From: Aptenodytes patagonicus
Lineage: Eukaryota > Chordata > Aves > Sphenisciformes > Spheniscidae
NCBI RefSeq assembly: GCF_965638725.1
Contig: NC_134959.1
Location: 10,792,417-10,856,416, forward strand
Direction: 5' to 3'
DNA: 64,000 bases
The translations under genes were made by a program, and so were the position numbers. Below the pieces are notes generated by a model. That model was not told the DNA's origin, did not search any database, and worked only from the letters and a program-made list of their open reading frames with translations. Shown here one piece after another: positions 1 through 13,700 of this stretch (position 1 is its first letter; the number at the start of each line of letters is the position of its first letter).

Positions 1-1728
1 CTAACTCAGTGAGTTTCCCCAATATGAACAATGCCCATTCTTTTCTTTCTATATTTTAATAGTGTTGCTTAATTTTTCAAAATGAAACATACTTTGAAGT
101 AAATAGTCCAGTTTTTACATTTGTATGTGCATTAAACAGCTGCTAAATAGCTTTTGTATTCCACACTAGAGGTGACTATGGTCAAAACACAGCCAAACTC
201 TACCTTTGTTTATATGCCAATGTAAGTGGGATTTTCTAGACATAGTGGAGAATTTCCATGTGTTCATAGCTTATGCAATCAGGTAGCACTTGCTAAATGT
301 GAATTGAATGGTGGTGTCAGGATGGTTTGACATGCATGGGGAATCCCAAAGGACCTGCTAATTGCCTGGTCAAAAATGTCTCTCTTCTCGTGAGGGATAG
401 TAGAGGTCCAACAATGTTTTGCAGGATTGTTCTGAGGAGTAAGCATTAATAAAGCATCTAACTCAATACAATGTATCCCCATTAATATGAAAGTGGAGAC
501 AGGCCATGTAAGGGTTAATATTTGGAACAGTAGTAATACTTAGAAAATAACATTAGGAAAGCGCTGTTACGTTAAATGTCAGTAATGTCTCACTATGTTT
601 CTCCGCCTATTTTTTCTTTGTTCTCAAGAGTTTTTGTTACAGATTGGAGCAAATTACAAGTACCCATTAAAACTCATTTAACCTTCACACTATGAATCCT
701 TCTGCTGCAGTGGTGTGAAGTAACTTTTCCCTCTTACAAACATATGGAAATGCACAGCAAACCTTTTATAATATCTACAATACAACAAATATTGCTGTTA
801 AAAGCCACCTTCTGAGACATGATGCAAAACAGCATGACCCATGCAAGCCAAATGAATACATTGAGGAAACCATCATGCTGAAGACAACTAAGTATTTCAG
901 ACAGAAAAAACTTCTTGTGATTAATCAAGGATCTTATTCTCTGGCTTACACCTCATTTTCATCAGTATAATAAGCCAGAGTTCAGTGGAGTTACTCCTGA
1001 TTTATAACAATGTGAGAGGAATATAGTACCAAATAGGTCATATTCTCTGCTGATTTTTTGCTTCACATCATGACTGCCTGACATCTGTGCTGGCTTTAAA
1101 ATACTTCCTGTTTCATGTAGAAGCTTTTTATACCATTTGTACTTGCTGTGTAGGGGAGAAAAAAATTAATCACAGTCTAAATTAAATCCCTTTGGGATGC
1201 ACTTAGGTATGACTAAGAGGACTTTAAAATATGTTAACTAACATGCTTTAAAAGTACATTGTGAAAAAAGAACATTTTAATATATGGTTGCAGGTAAAGG
1301 TGATCTGTAGATTGAGTGTGCCTTCACAGGAACACCTCAAGAAAATAGTGTATTATCTCGTCTGTCACCACTCCAGTCTTTGACAATGTCCACAATGTGT
1401 TACCTAAGGTGGTCTAAAACCACTTCTTTTCCTTTGTAGTCCACACACATTCTTTTGCATTGTAAACCCTGTTGACAAGTAAAATATGATGCACCTGACT
1501 TTGCTTCTTTTTGACATTAGTTAGGCCACAAGCAGATACAGAGCTAGTTTAATAGACCCTTTTGCTGGGAAAATCCCTTCAGTTTAACTTTCCAGAATGT
1601 TTCCAAAAGATGAGTGACGTGCCCTCTGCTTAGTGTTTGAAGCATTAGAGCTTGTGGGCTGAAACACTGATCACAATGTGCCTCATCAGATATCCTAAGT
1701 CCCAGTTACAAGGTATTTCAGAACAATG
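1..1728. other. AT-rich non-coding sequence
   Basis: No open frame longer than about 70 codons and no protein similarity I recognise on either strand. Short frames here show no conserved motif or splice-site pairing. It ends where a CR1 fragment begins. It may be intergenic or part of a large intron of a gene outside the window. Confidence 0.5.
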
Positions 1729-2530
1729 GACAAGCTCAAGAAGTGGGCCCATGTGAACCAAGTGCAAGGTCCTGCACCTGGGTCGGGGCAACCCCCAGTA
1801 TCAATACAAGCTGGGGGATGAAGGGATTGAGACCAGCCCTGCCGAGAAGGACTTGGGGGTACTGGTGGGTGAAAAGCTGGACGTGAGCCAGCAATGTGTG
1901 CTCCCAGCCCAGAAGGCCAATCGTATCCTGGGCTGCATCAAAAGGAGCGTGGCCAGCAGGTCGAGGGAAGTGATTCTGCCCCTCTACTCTGCTCTGGTGA
2001 GACCCCACCTGGAGGACTGCGTCCAGCTCTGGAGCCCTCAGCATAAGAAAGACACGGACCTGTTGGAGCGGGTCCAGAGGAGGGCCACAAAAATGATCGG
2101 GGGATGGAACACCTCTCCTCTGAAGAAAGGCTGAGAGAGTTGGGGTTGTTCAGCCTAGAGAAGAGAAGGCTTCAGGGAGACCTTATTGCAGCCTATCAGT
2201 ACTTAAAGGGGGCTTATAAGAAAGATGGCGGCAGACTTTTTAGCAGGGCCTGTTGCGACAGGACAAGGGGGAATGGCTTTAAACTAAAGGGGGGGTAGAT
2301 ATGGACTAGATAGAAGGAAGAAGTTTTTTACGCTGAGGGTGGTGAAACACTGGCACAGGTTGCCCAGAGAGGTGGTGGATGCCCCATCCCTGGAAACATT
2401 CAAGGTCAGGTTGGACGGGGCTCTGAGCAACCTGATCTAGTTGGAGATGTCCCTGCCCACGGCAGCGGGGTTGGACTAGATGACCTTTAGAGGTCCCTTC
2501 CAACCCAAACTATTCTGCGAATTCCTTCTA
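1729..2530 (+). mobile_element. CR1 LINE fragment, 5'-truncated (end of ORF2 plus 3' UTR)
   Basis: The translated frames hold the C-terminal part of the CR1 ORF2 protein: [15 protein letters not shown], then [20 protein letters not shown], then [13 protein letters not shown]. The frame is then lost and the 3' UTR runs to about 2530 (GATGACCTTTAGAGGTCCC and the following CCTTCCAACCCAAACTATTC). It is nearly the same sequence as the 3' part of the long CR1 at 56.0-56.47 kb, so both belong to one subfamily. Relative to that copy it lacks about 20 bases near 1760, between two short CC/CCAAG repeats. 5' truncation is the normal outcome of target-primed reverse transcription. The exact 3' end is approximate. 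Confidence 0.93.
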
Positions 2531-5500
2531 TTGCAAAACTGAGAATTATCAAGAATTTGGCCTGTATTTACTATTCCATGACATCTTAATGCTCACCTGA
2601 AGATAGGGAATCTTCTTTCTGACTTATGTCCTGAAGATTTACACTTATTTTCCCCATTTTTCTGACAAGCAGAATACTTTTAACATAAAGACTTAAGTAC
2701 ACTAGCAGCTTAAAACAACAGCTTAACAAGGTTAAACTATCTCACCCTCTATGAAGGTTCTGAAATCACGCCTACTTGCATATTAAAATACTGTCTCCTT
2801 CTGACTTTACATTTGGCTAAGCAACAGCATTTGCTGTTCAAAATATGTTGGGAAGTTTATCTATAGAACTAATGATAGAAGAGTCCACGTTTCTATAATA
2901 GTCTTCTTTTAGCCTGCTTATCTCTTCCCTGACATTTCTTACTGAGCATCAATGAGCAGGCAGCTTTGTACTGACATCTGAAAGCAAGTCTACAGCAGCA
3001 GTGTGCAAAAAGCTATGGAACAAGCAGTCACATGGTTTCTATATTTTCTTTATTTACTGTGTTTATAATGCCAAATGGAAAATTAAAAGAATGCCCTAAT
3101 CCCAAAGAGTAAGGCATGGTATTTCTCCTTCCCACATGGATGGTTGTGATTATCTTTGGGGAGGGAAGGCATTTTATATTTGTTCGTTTTGATACTCAGT
3201 TCTAGTCTCCTCTCTGGGAGAGCAAATAATATCTAAACTTTTTAGTATAAACACTATGTAATTTATATAAATTGGATTATTTTAATGAAATGTTTGACTA
3301 AATTTACAAAGATTAGCGTATGTGATCTGTAAAACCTTTGTCTCCGTATGTAGATGGAGACAAAGGAACGTGCCTTTTTAGAAAGGAGCCAGGAAGGTTG
3401 ATGTTACCTTGCTGTGTTTGCTGAGAACTGCAAAGAAGATATCTTAAGCCAACACCGGCATATTGCCTTTTTTCATTTTTTACTGCTGTTGTTATGGTCA
3501 TGGAATTCAATGCTGGATGCTCACCTTCAGCTTTTCCAAATGCCAATTTTTAAAACATTTTATAATACGCATGATGTTACTAAAGCTGTAGGTAAAATGT
3601 CTGTTAGTTACTACTAATAAAGGGTATATGATGTTTATATTTAAAATCTATTTTAAAAAAATTAAAATATTTAAAATATGGGCAAAAGAAGTAAATTGAG
3701 ATGTGGAGATAAGCTTCCTCTGTCTCTCCTATCTGAATTTGTCCCTCATATCCCCCACAGAAAAAGGTAATGGGGAGACAAAAGACAGGCTCCTATTGAG
3801 ATCTCCAGGTCCTACCATTGCTGCTAGTAATTTCTCAGGGACAGAAGTATGGAGTTACAGCTTTCTTTGCCTACAGGTAACAAGGGTGTGATGATTTTTT
3901 TGCATCCTTTTAGTTATCTCACCGTTGGCCACAGTGCAATTTGCTTACATGTTGTTCAGAAAGAAACAATATGAAGAGATCTAGTGCTTGGATATTGCTT
4001 TATTAGTATTGCTATTGGAGCAGTATTGGGCTTCTTGGATGTTTGAGTCTATCACTTCATCTCAGCTTGTCACCAGTATACATTAATGTAACCAGATCCA
4101 TGCATGTGTTCTGTCTTCAGAGAAACATCTCCTAATTTGGAGGTTGCAGTGCATACTTCTGATTATAGCCAAATACTTCAGCTATAGATTTTTTTTTTTT
4201 AATTGGCCTCACCTCACATTGAAACTCTGCAGGGATGAAAGCAACTTTGTTGCTAAGTGTAGCCTGAATTAGTGTTAAGGAAGACAGGTGACTCAGGATA
4301 AGTACCCACAGAAGTGTAGTCTACTTGTGGAATAGGCTGTAAGATGTGATTCTGTCCTGAAAAGGGTTCAGGAAATAAGAGATATCTATGAAGTTGTCAC
4401 CATGAGATAGGTAAGCCCCCATGGTTTTCTTGTAGTTACTAGCCAGCACATGTGGGCATTTACTGTATTTGGGAGGATAGAAGGTGTAAGATAGGAAGGT
4501 ATAAGAGTAACCCATGTTCTTTAATTTGCAAATTCTTATTTGGTAGCATGATATTAGCTGATAATGTGGGCTTAATTTTCAATTAATAATTATTTTATCT
4601 TCATTTCTTTAATTAGTACTATTTGCTAATTATTTTCTATTTGGACGTTCGTATATCAACAGCTGGTCAAGTAGTCCCCATAAGATCAAGGCTACTTAGT
4701 TTTTCCATTCAGTGATCTCCAAGCACAGTGCTTAAGATCTGACATAACAAGCAAGCACACTACAAATACAAAAGAAAAGGGGTGTGTAAATACCCATTTT
4801 TGATAGACTTGGGCGAAGTGTACATTGGTTAGAGTAAGAACTGCTGTTTTTTTTTAACAATATGACTTTAAGGACTTAGTCTGTATTCAATAGCTAGAAT
4901 ATTTACAGAAATAGATGCATCTGGAAGTAATTTTAAGGAGAAGGTAAACTGGCATCAAAATGCAATTTAATTTGTTACTTAAAGAGGTTCCAGTAATATT
5001 TTCTGAGTAGCTTTTCAAATAATACCAAAATATGGCTATAAATACTCTTTCACATTCATTTAATATCTATTTCAGTGCACAAAACTCAACTCTGCACACA
5101 CAGTTAGGCAGCTGTGCACTCCAAACTCACTTTTAGCACATGTAAAACATTTTTAAATCTCCTTTGAAAATATGTGCTGTAATTTTACTCTATGAAAAAT
5201 AGTACAGTTGTATTTGGACCATGTTGCATGCTCATGAATTCAGAAAGTGCCAGGTGAAGAAAACAATACTAAGACTGAAAATAAAGTTCCAGCACTGGTT
5301 ACATAAGCCTGGAAACTGTTTTCAAAGATATTGACGTTATCAGTATTGACTTTAAGGGTCCTAGCTGGTGGTGCAAAGCACAGCAGCAATAAAATGGCAG
5401 TGTTCTGTTCAAAGTCAATTTAAGTATAGACTAATGAGTCACTGAAGCACCTATTAAATAGCAGATGGTGCTTATGACTGGGAAGGAGAATGACCATTTG

Positions 5501-7216
5501 TTATTCTAGCAGAGGGCAGTTACTGAAGTCAAATTGGTTAGGAATTAAAAGGCAAACTTAGTATCAATGACATTTGTTTTGTTTCGGTTGCAGGCTCCAT
5601 GATAAGATTGAGCAGGAGCATAACATTTATGTTAAAAGGACTTTGACTTTGTTTTCTTGAATAATTATGATGCCTTCTCTAAAATCTCTGTCTTATGAGA
5701 TCCCAAGATACAGAGAAGTACACAGTATAAATTGTTTTCAATATGTATTTTAACTGAGTGGCTCCAGTCAACAGTGTTTATACTTACAAATCTAGGATAT
5801 TGTGTTTGGTTTTCATCATTTATTGTGCAAAGATTATATAGTATAGTAATTGTAGAACTAAAGGTAGGCTAGGTGTGTCTAATTCTTCATTTAAAATTAA
5901 GTTGCTGACTAAAAACTGGAAAATTATGGCTTTTAAAAAGTAGTGAAGAATATATGTGGAGACCCTTAGAGCCTTCTAGGAAGTATTCTCTGGGTCTCTG
6001 ATAGCTCTCCTCTCCTCTGTGAACTAACTTCCCTATTATCCTACTTTTTTTGATGCACAACTATCAGGAACTCTTACGACATGTAAGAAGCAGGAATACT
6101 TTGGTGCTTTATGGATGCATATTGCCCTGGTAGGGACCCCAGCTCATGCAGTAGAATAGAGTATGAACTGTGACTCCTTGGACTTACCACAGCAACATTT
6201 TCAGGTCCAAATTTTCAGGAGTTTTTTTTAAGTTGTTCAATGAAATGTATGTTTGTTTGGGTTTTTTAATGCTTATGTGTTTCTGTTGACATTTTTCTTG
6301 GAGGAAAAATACTTTCCAAATACTTCTTTTAAGCATTGAGATAATTCTTTTAAATAAAGACCAGACAAAGCTTTTCTAGTCCATTTTTCACACTGAACCC
6401 CTAGTCTCGGTCTGCTTCAAAAATGTTATTGGTATAAAAGTTTATCTGGATATAAGGCAAAAAGGAGGCTGCTGAAGACAGATATATTAAAACCAATATA
6501 TTTTTATCTGATACTAGTGGCTTTTTCTTGTATTTCCTAGATACCAGCAATAAGGGCCTGGAAGAGCAAAAGGAATTAAAAAGCACATAGCAAGCTAAGA
6601 TTGAAAGTTTTTGGGTTTTTTTTTTTTATATGCTGCAAGGGTTTCTTGTAAGCAGCACCAGACTACGGTAGTGCAGGTGAGCCAGGTTAGTCTGTTTGGC
6701 TCATACCTGTTTTACAGTGGTGTCATTTCATTGACTTTGGTGGGACTACTAAACAGTGAAAATGAGGGGAGAATAATACCTGTGAAGTCCTGAGTGGATT
6801 TTTATGTGCTAGCATAAGGATTACAATGGGAATGAGCCACCATATTTTTCAGGTACCTCTACGTATTCTTTTCTGCTAATGAGATATATTGTTGGTAACA
6901 ACATAAAAACCTGAAAGACAAATTGACTTCTTAATTCAGACAAAACCAATACAAATAATTAAAAAAAAATTGCTGGCAATACTAGGATGACATCTTCCCT
7001 TTACAGCAATGGAACCAATACCAGTCTCATTCAGTGGCACGACTCCCTGAAAATTAGTCCTGTTATTCTGAAGTTGATCAATATGCATTAGAGCAGACTT
7101 TAGTTGCCCTTTCTCTTCTTTCTAATAAGAATAATTGCTTGTTTATTTGTACAGTGTCCCTAAATACATTCCTCTAAGTTCTCTACTTCAGTGAAATACC
7201 TAGCAAAAACATTTGC
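2531..7216. other. AT-rich non-coding sequence
   Basis: No host exon, RNA gene or repeat that I can name. The short open frames (for example near 3.4 kb) are poorly biased and without domain signatures. Homopolymer T runs occur near 4190 and 6610. Confidence 0.5.
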
Positions 7217-7771
7217 ATAGGTGTTGTGGTTTAACCCCAGCTGGCAGCTAAGCACCACACAGCCACTCACTCACTCCCCCCCCCCCAGTGGGACGGGGGA
7301 GAGAATTGGAAGAGTAAAAGTGAGAAAACTTGTGGGTTGAGATAAAGACAGTTTAATAATTGAAATAAAATAGTAATAATAATAAAAGAATATACAAAGC
7401 AAGTGATGCACAATGCAATTGCTCACCACCCGCTGACCCATGCCCAGCCAGTCCCCGAGCAGCGGCCCCCCCGGCCAGCTTTCCCCCAGTTTATATACTG
7501 CACGTGACATCACATGGTATGGAATATCCCTTTGGCCAGTTGGGGTCAGCTGTCCTGGCTGTGCCCCCTCCCAGCTTGTTGTGCACCTCCAGCCTTCTCA
7601 GTCTGTAGAGCATGGGAAGCTGAAGTCCTTGACGAGTGTAAGCACTGCTTAGCAACAACTAAAACATCAGTGTGTTATCAACATTATTCTCATCCTAAAT
7701 CCAAAACACAGCACTGTACCAGCTACTAGAAAGAAAATTAACTCTATCCCAGCTGAAACCAGGACAATAGG
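7217..7771 (-). mobile_element. Solo LTR of an avian endogenous retrovirus (ERVL/ERV3-like), with target duplication
   Basis: This is a fossil LTR with no internal genes. On the minus strand it runs from TGTCCTGGTTTCAGCTGGGA (plus position 7766) to GGGGTTAAACCACAACA (plus position 7222), so it has TG...CA ends. It is flanked by a 5-bp direct repeat ATAGG at 7217-7221 and 7767-7771. It shares its layout with the LTR at 60.7-61.2 kb in the opposite orientation: a TATA-like box, an AT-rich A/T repeat block and a purine/C-rich end. I recall this LTR type as common in Neoaves and assign it to ERVL/ERV3 from the 5-bp duplication and overall look; the subfamily name needs a repeat library. Confidence 0.88.
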
Positions 7772-10700
7772 TTAACAACTTAAAGGTACCATTCTATGTT
7801 TAATCTTCCCTTTATATGTGACATCAATGGCTGGAAACCTGGCTATACTTCAAGGAAATGTTTAGACTGCTTCTAGCAGCAGATAGGACAAGCTCTAACT
7901 AACATAGAAGATTTAATCTTGAACAGTGCTGAGCATTGACAACTTCCACTGAATCCTCTGGAATTCAGAATGTCTTTGTGTCAGGTTTCTAAATCACGAT
8001 TATTTGAACTCATCTCCCTAATCTGGATTTGCTTTTAATGCTAAGGAATGAGTTCTGAACCAATCTCTAATTCTGCATATGAGTTATGGTCTGAGCTACT
8101 CAGCTGACCTCAGTACTTGGTACAGGAATCACGTACAGTGAAGTTTCTTGTTCTTTAATAAACTCAAACTAGAGAGTTATAGTTTAAAGATGGTTGGGAT
8201 AAAACTTGAACAATAGATACCCCTGCGCTTTTGAAAAATTTTGCCTCAGGATAAGTTTATGGTTCATGCTCATCTGAATAACCACCATCAACCTTGAATC
8301 AGGTCTAAATAAAAATCTCAGGGTAATTAAACAGACAGGCATATTACACAGACAGCTGCTCAGGTGACAGGATTACTGTGCTTATAAAGGTCATGTGGAA
8401 GAAATTAATCTTATCCCTATCCCTGCAGAAAACATTTGTTTGTAACATCACTTGACCATCAGACAACATGGTGAAGCAGAAAACACTTGAACTGATAGGT
8501 GTCACATTTCCATGATTTGATTATTGATGTTTTCCACAGATTACATCTTAGGCAAAAAGCATAGAGGAAAACTCTGAATGATGTCACAAATATATCTTAG
8601 CCTGTTTAATAATACAGTGTTATCAGGACTTCTTGATATGCCTGTTACCTTTTGGTTCTGGTATAGTAGTGTACCAATATAAAATATATTTCTCAAAGAT
8701 GTGGTCCCTATATATGCTTTATATTAAGAGGACTCACAGAGAAGATAGGACATCCCATGTAAATTGTAATTAAAAGTTACCTCATTTTGTTTACTCAATA
8801 GCTAGAGTTAACAATTCTGTGCATAGTAACCAGTGAGAGAAAAACGTAGACCATTACCATTCCTCCTAATGCAGAGAAACATGGATTTAACCAAATCTTG
8901 AATGAGACTCTACATTATATCTTTTTGTATGATGCCAGTCCAATGAAAAATTAGTCTGTTCAAAACAATACAAATGATTCACTGTTCAGAAGGAAAAATT
9001 TTAGGTTTGTATATATGTATGTATATTTGCTGTATTGTGAATCACCATGGAGAGGGAAAAAGAACATGAATAATTATGGGCTGCTCCTATAACTCTTGAT
9101 AAGAGTGAAAAGACCTCACAAGAGTCTTTTAAGTCTTTCTGTATTATCCAGAAGGTCTGACGAGCAAAGAAATGGAGACTCTGCTTCTTTGGTACTGATG
9201 TCACTACCTAGATGTCAGTATTACAAGAAATGTCAGTGACATTTTTTGTAATAAATATTTCTCTATTGGAAAGTGAGGTATCTGAATAAGACAAAGTGAC
9301 AAAGCACAAACTCATTCCTACAAAATGGGGAGAATGTGTATGGTTCGATATTCTGTCAGTATGTGCAAGAGATTTATCTGAACCTTTATAAGTCTTCATC
9401 ATTAACCTCCTACAGTGTTATCACCTTGTTTTCATACTTTTCTACTTTACTGGGTCATTGTCTTTGTCAGCCTACACCCTTTTATACCTAATTATGGAGC
9501 AAATGCAATAATAAGCTGACTGTGGATAGATGTATTATAAGGTTACGGGGCTCGGCCCTTCCAGAATCGTACTCAGATTTCTGTTCATGGTGCAAACTCC
9601 TGGAGCAGGTTCATGGTGTGCTTTAGGGACAAAATCAAATCGAACTTTTTATGGTCCAGAAAGAGTAACTATGGTACAAAGGACTCTTTTGGTCCACTGT
9701 TGTTATTAGAGTCGTATCACAATGTTATGATCCAGATATCCCATTATGATATATTACTGTGAATCTGTGTCTGTCCACCCCAAATTTCTGAATATTTAGA
9801 TTCAGCTGGCCCTTGTTGAGACCTTAGCTTGTTCAGAGAAGCTGGAATTAAAGCTGCCCCTGCTGTTTACCCAGTCATACCTAGTGTCATTGGTGTGGAT
9901 CAGTCAGCATTGCATGGCAGTACTGTGAAGCTGCAGCTTTGCCATTTTGCTAGTATGGCTGGAAATGGGGTGAGAATAGAGCTACGTAACCTGCACAAAT
10001 AGGATTTTCTACAGAGGTTGCCTCAAGATGATGTACAATACACCCGGGTCTCCTTTGTACTGCACCTTGTTTATCTACATGCAGCAGACACTTCATTCGA
10101 GTCCTCTGACTCCACACTGTTTGAGACTCACTTTGCATAAAAATTTTAAAAGGAAGTAAAGAATGGGGCCTTCTGTATTTCATTCTGATCTCACAGCAGT
10201 GTAAGTTGAGTTAAATAGAATAACTCCTGATTTAGGTCATGATTTACCCACTTTCTTAAGTAGACATCCAGTTTTAAGCACATGAATAAGGCAACTACTC
10301 ATAGGAGGATGATGACTCGTATACTCAAAGTCAAACATGCCTTTAAAACTTAGCTTAACTGGATGTTTCAACATTGTGAACTGAGATCATATCCAATAAA
10401 TTATGTTAACTTCAATATTTCTATGCCTGGTAATAGAATAATTTCTTTTTTTTTAATTGGAAGGGACATTCCATATTTAGAATGGAGAGTAGCTAGGATC
10501 ATAAATTTGTACTTAAAACTAAAAGCTTATTTCCTTATTTTAATGCTAATGGTATAAATATTTGGAAACTTAATGCTGTTTTAGTCTTTGTCAGTGACCA
10601 GAGACCATATCTGTTACAATATTCTACTATTTCTCTTAACAGGGACTTCTATTGTTTGACTTTATGCTGCAAATGGAGTCCTAACATACGTGCCACAGAA

Positions 10701-13700
10701 AAGTTATTAATAGAAGCAATCTGCTTCTATTTTCAGGCATGGAAAAGGAAACGATCAGTAGCCGGGCAGTAAATGTTATCTTAGACATCCTGAAATGCAA
10801 TGAAAGAAATAACATATCTTAGCTAGGAAACTTTCTCACCCGATTTACATCTTCTGATTTGCTTAGAAATAACTAAAAAAAAAGTCTTCAAAATCTATTA
10901 ACGGAGTAAGATACAATTACTATGTTAAAATGTATTAAAATACATATAATTACCCATATGAAATAATAAATTAACTAGGAATATACAACACCTAAACAAG
11001 AAATAGGGAGGATTCATTCTTATTCCCCTAGTACCAGTAAAGACTTCTTTCAGTCTTATCAGAAGTCATGTAGCAGAAGAATTTAAAAGAAGCCTGATCA
11101 TTCCCGATACTCCTGGAAAAAAAAAAAAAAGCAGGTATTATTTTCAAATCTTCTGTATATAATAGGATTAAAAAGGGACAACTTTTGCAGGTGACCTATT
11201 TTGTAGGTTAGAGTTATACCTATAGATTGTATTACAGAATACCACTTAGAGTATATAAAACTGCCCATAACATCACATAATACTACCATATACTGTTTTT
11301 TCTCAGCTGGTAATAAGTATCCTACTGTGCTAGGCTAATTTATTTCAGGAAAATATTGCCTCGTACAAGCTTGACACATCTCAAGTGGTAAGTATGCTCA
11401 CATAAATTTACTCTTGGACCCTTAAAAGAAAGAGTAAAGGAGAAAAACACTGACTTCTTTCTAAAAGGCCTAACTCTAACCTACCATGGTTTCTGATTTT
11501 TTTTTTTAAATTTACAGTTTCAAATAAAATGTTGTTTCTTTTTAAGACTCGGAGTTTTAACTAAAAAAGCCACATTCATGTTTTAAAGCGGTCAAGCCTT
11601 CAGTAATCTTAAACAGAGATATCTGAAAGGGGTAGATGTTTATAAGGAATCTCAGCTAACATATATTCATTAAATAGGAGAATGATCTTGTTAATATTAT
11701 TGGTGCTGTAGTGAATAGTCGTTTTAACATTTCAGCCATAAACTAGTCTGATGATAGTTCTGTAGGCACAAGCTAGATAACTGAAGTCTGATATTTAAAT
11801 ATCCCTGTGAAAGGTAAAAGGATTCAGGGTGAAATAGAAGTTCATTTATAATAGAAAATTGGAAGTAGCAATTTTATCAAAACAGAACATTAAAGAAGAA
11901 AAATTATTGTAAATACTATTTTTTGAAAATATAAAGATAATTATTAGAGCTGTATGGAAATTCTTATGTTTACTGAAAGGTGAATGGTGAAAGAATGATA
12001 TGTGGAAAAATAATTTTTAAAGCCAGCTATGCCTGCTGTCTGGCTCAGTGTCAGAAAATTGGCGTAATTGCATCCCTGGTATAAACTAAATTAAAACAAT
12101 TTACTAAATTTAATTGACCATTCCCATGATATAAAGCAATAAAATCTAACAGTGGATGAATGTTTTTGATTTCTCCTGTTTTCATGTAAGTACTGGACAC
12201 TATTTTAATTTGTCAGTATTTTAAATAAATTATTCTGAAGAAAAAATATTGGTTTACACAAAAAGAAGAGTAATACCGTGATGGGTGTCCTGGTACCACA
12301 GTTAGTTGTTAGAGCAGTAGCTCTGCAAATACATATACACATCTTACTTTGAATTTTATTCAAGTAGCATCAAGCACATGTCTAAATGTCAGCATATCAG
12401 GGAAGGAGCAATATTAAAGTTGCCTTTATTAAAGCAGTCTATCAGTTTTAGTTCTGATTCATTCTTTAATACACATCAGCTGGTACAGGAGGGCTCTAAT
12501 CATTGAAAGCTGTGATGGAAGAGCTCTGATAAATTCTGCTGTGGATCTTTAAAATGTTCTCAAATATGGATGGCACCTCTCAGGTGAGGAGTATCCAGGT
12601 CTTATCTTAGCCCTACCTTCCCTGGTGGCTTGAGCTAGGTCAGCCAGGTGGCTGGGGTGCAGGACATGCACTCGCTGGCAAAAAGGTGGTGTGGAGAGTG
12701 AGCTGGGGAAGGTCAGCTCTCCAAATCCCCTAGCATATGTTTAATTTCTTAAATTAAAGTTGTTCCTTTGAACTCAGTAAAGCTCTTCTGCAGCATAAAG
12801 TGTGGCAGGAGCATATGCTTTTGTAGGACTCTGACCTCTGCTCTATTTTTAATCAAATAAAATGGAAGACTTTTCCACAGTTTTGTTGTTAATTGCCTCC
12901 CAGACATAGAAACATAGTTTTGTATTTAGTCATTCAAATATTTGAGATGTTGGAAACAAAAATAATCAGGAAACCTTTACTGGGTTCATTTTCTTAATTT
13001 CTCTGTCTGATTGCATCCATCTGTCAAAACATTCTTGTGCAAAACACATAACATGAGGTACAGGTTTTGAATTCTTTCTGTGCATAGTTTGCTAATTTGT
13101 ACAAAACCCACTTAAAAATAGAACTAACTTTCCTTTTTGTGCTTTTTCAAGTTACTACATCTTTATTGACAGAGGAAATGCAGCTCTTGGCTACAGTCAG
13201 GTCTAAGGGAAAACTTAGTGGCTTCATCAGGGTTAGCATTAGCACCCATTGTATTTGCCAGCAGGACTGGAGAGGAAACCATTTTCCTACCACATAATTC
13301 TTGGAGGCATTAAATTTTTTTCTTATTCCCAGCCTCAGGACAAACCCCCAAAGTACTCTCTGTTTTCATTAGGGAAGGGGAGTGGGAGTGAAAAGGAATC
13401 TCATCAAGCAATGATTCTGGAAGCTAGAGCAACTGGATCCAGATCTACCTATATTCCAAGATACACTTGTTCAGCTAAATTGGAATGAGTCTGAATTACG
13501 AAAGACAAGTGAAAAAACGTAACATTCACCTTTAAACTTAGTGCTCCAACCATCCAAGTAGTGGGTGTTTTAGGATGGCTTGCTTTTGGGGCTTAAAAAC
13601 GCCTGAGATGTACTTGGGTCTCTTCTCCTGTATTGCAAAGGTATAGGAATGGTACCTGATGTTGCAGCGCAAAAAGAAAAAGCGTATGTGGACACAGAGA

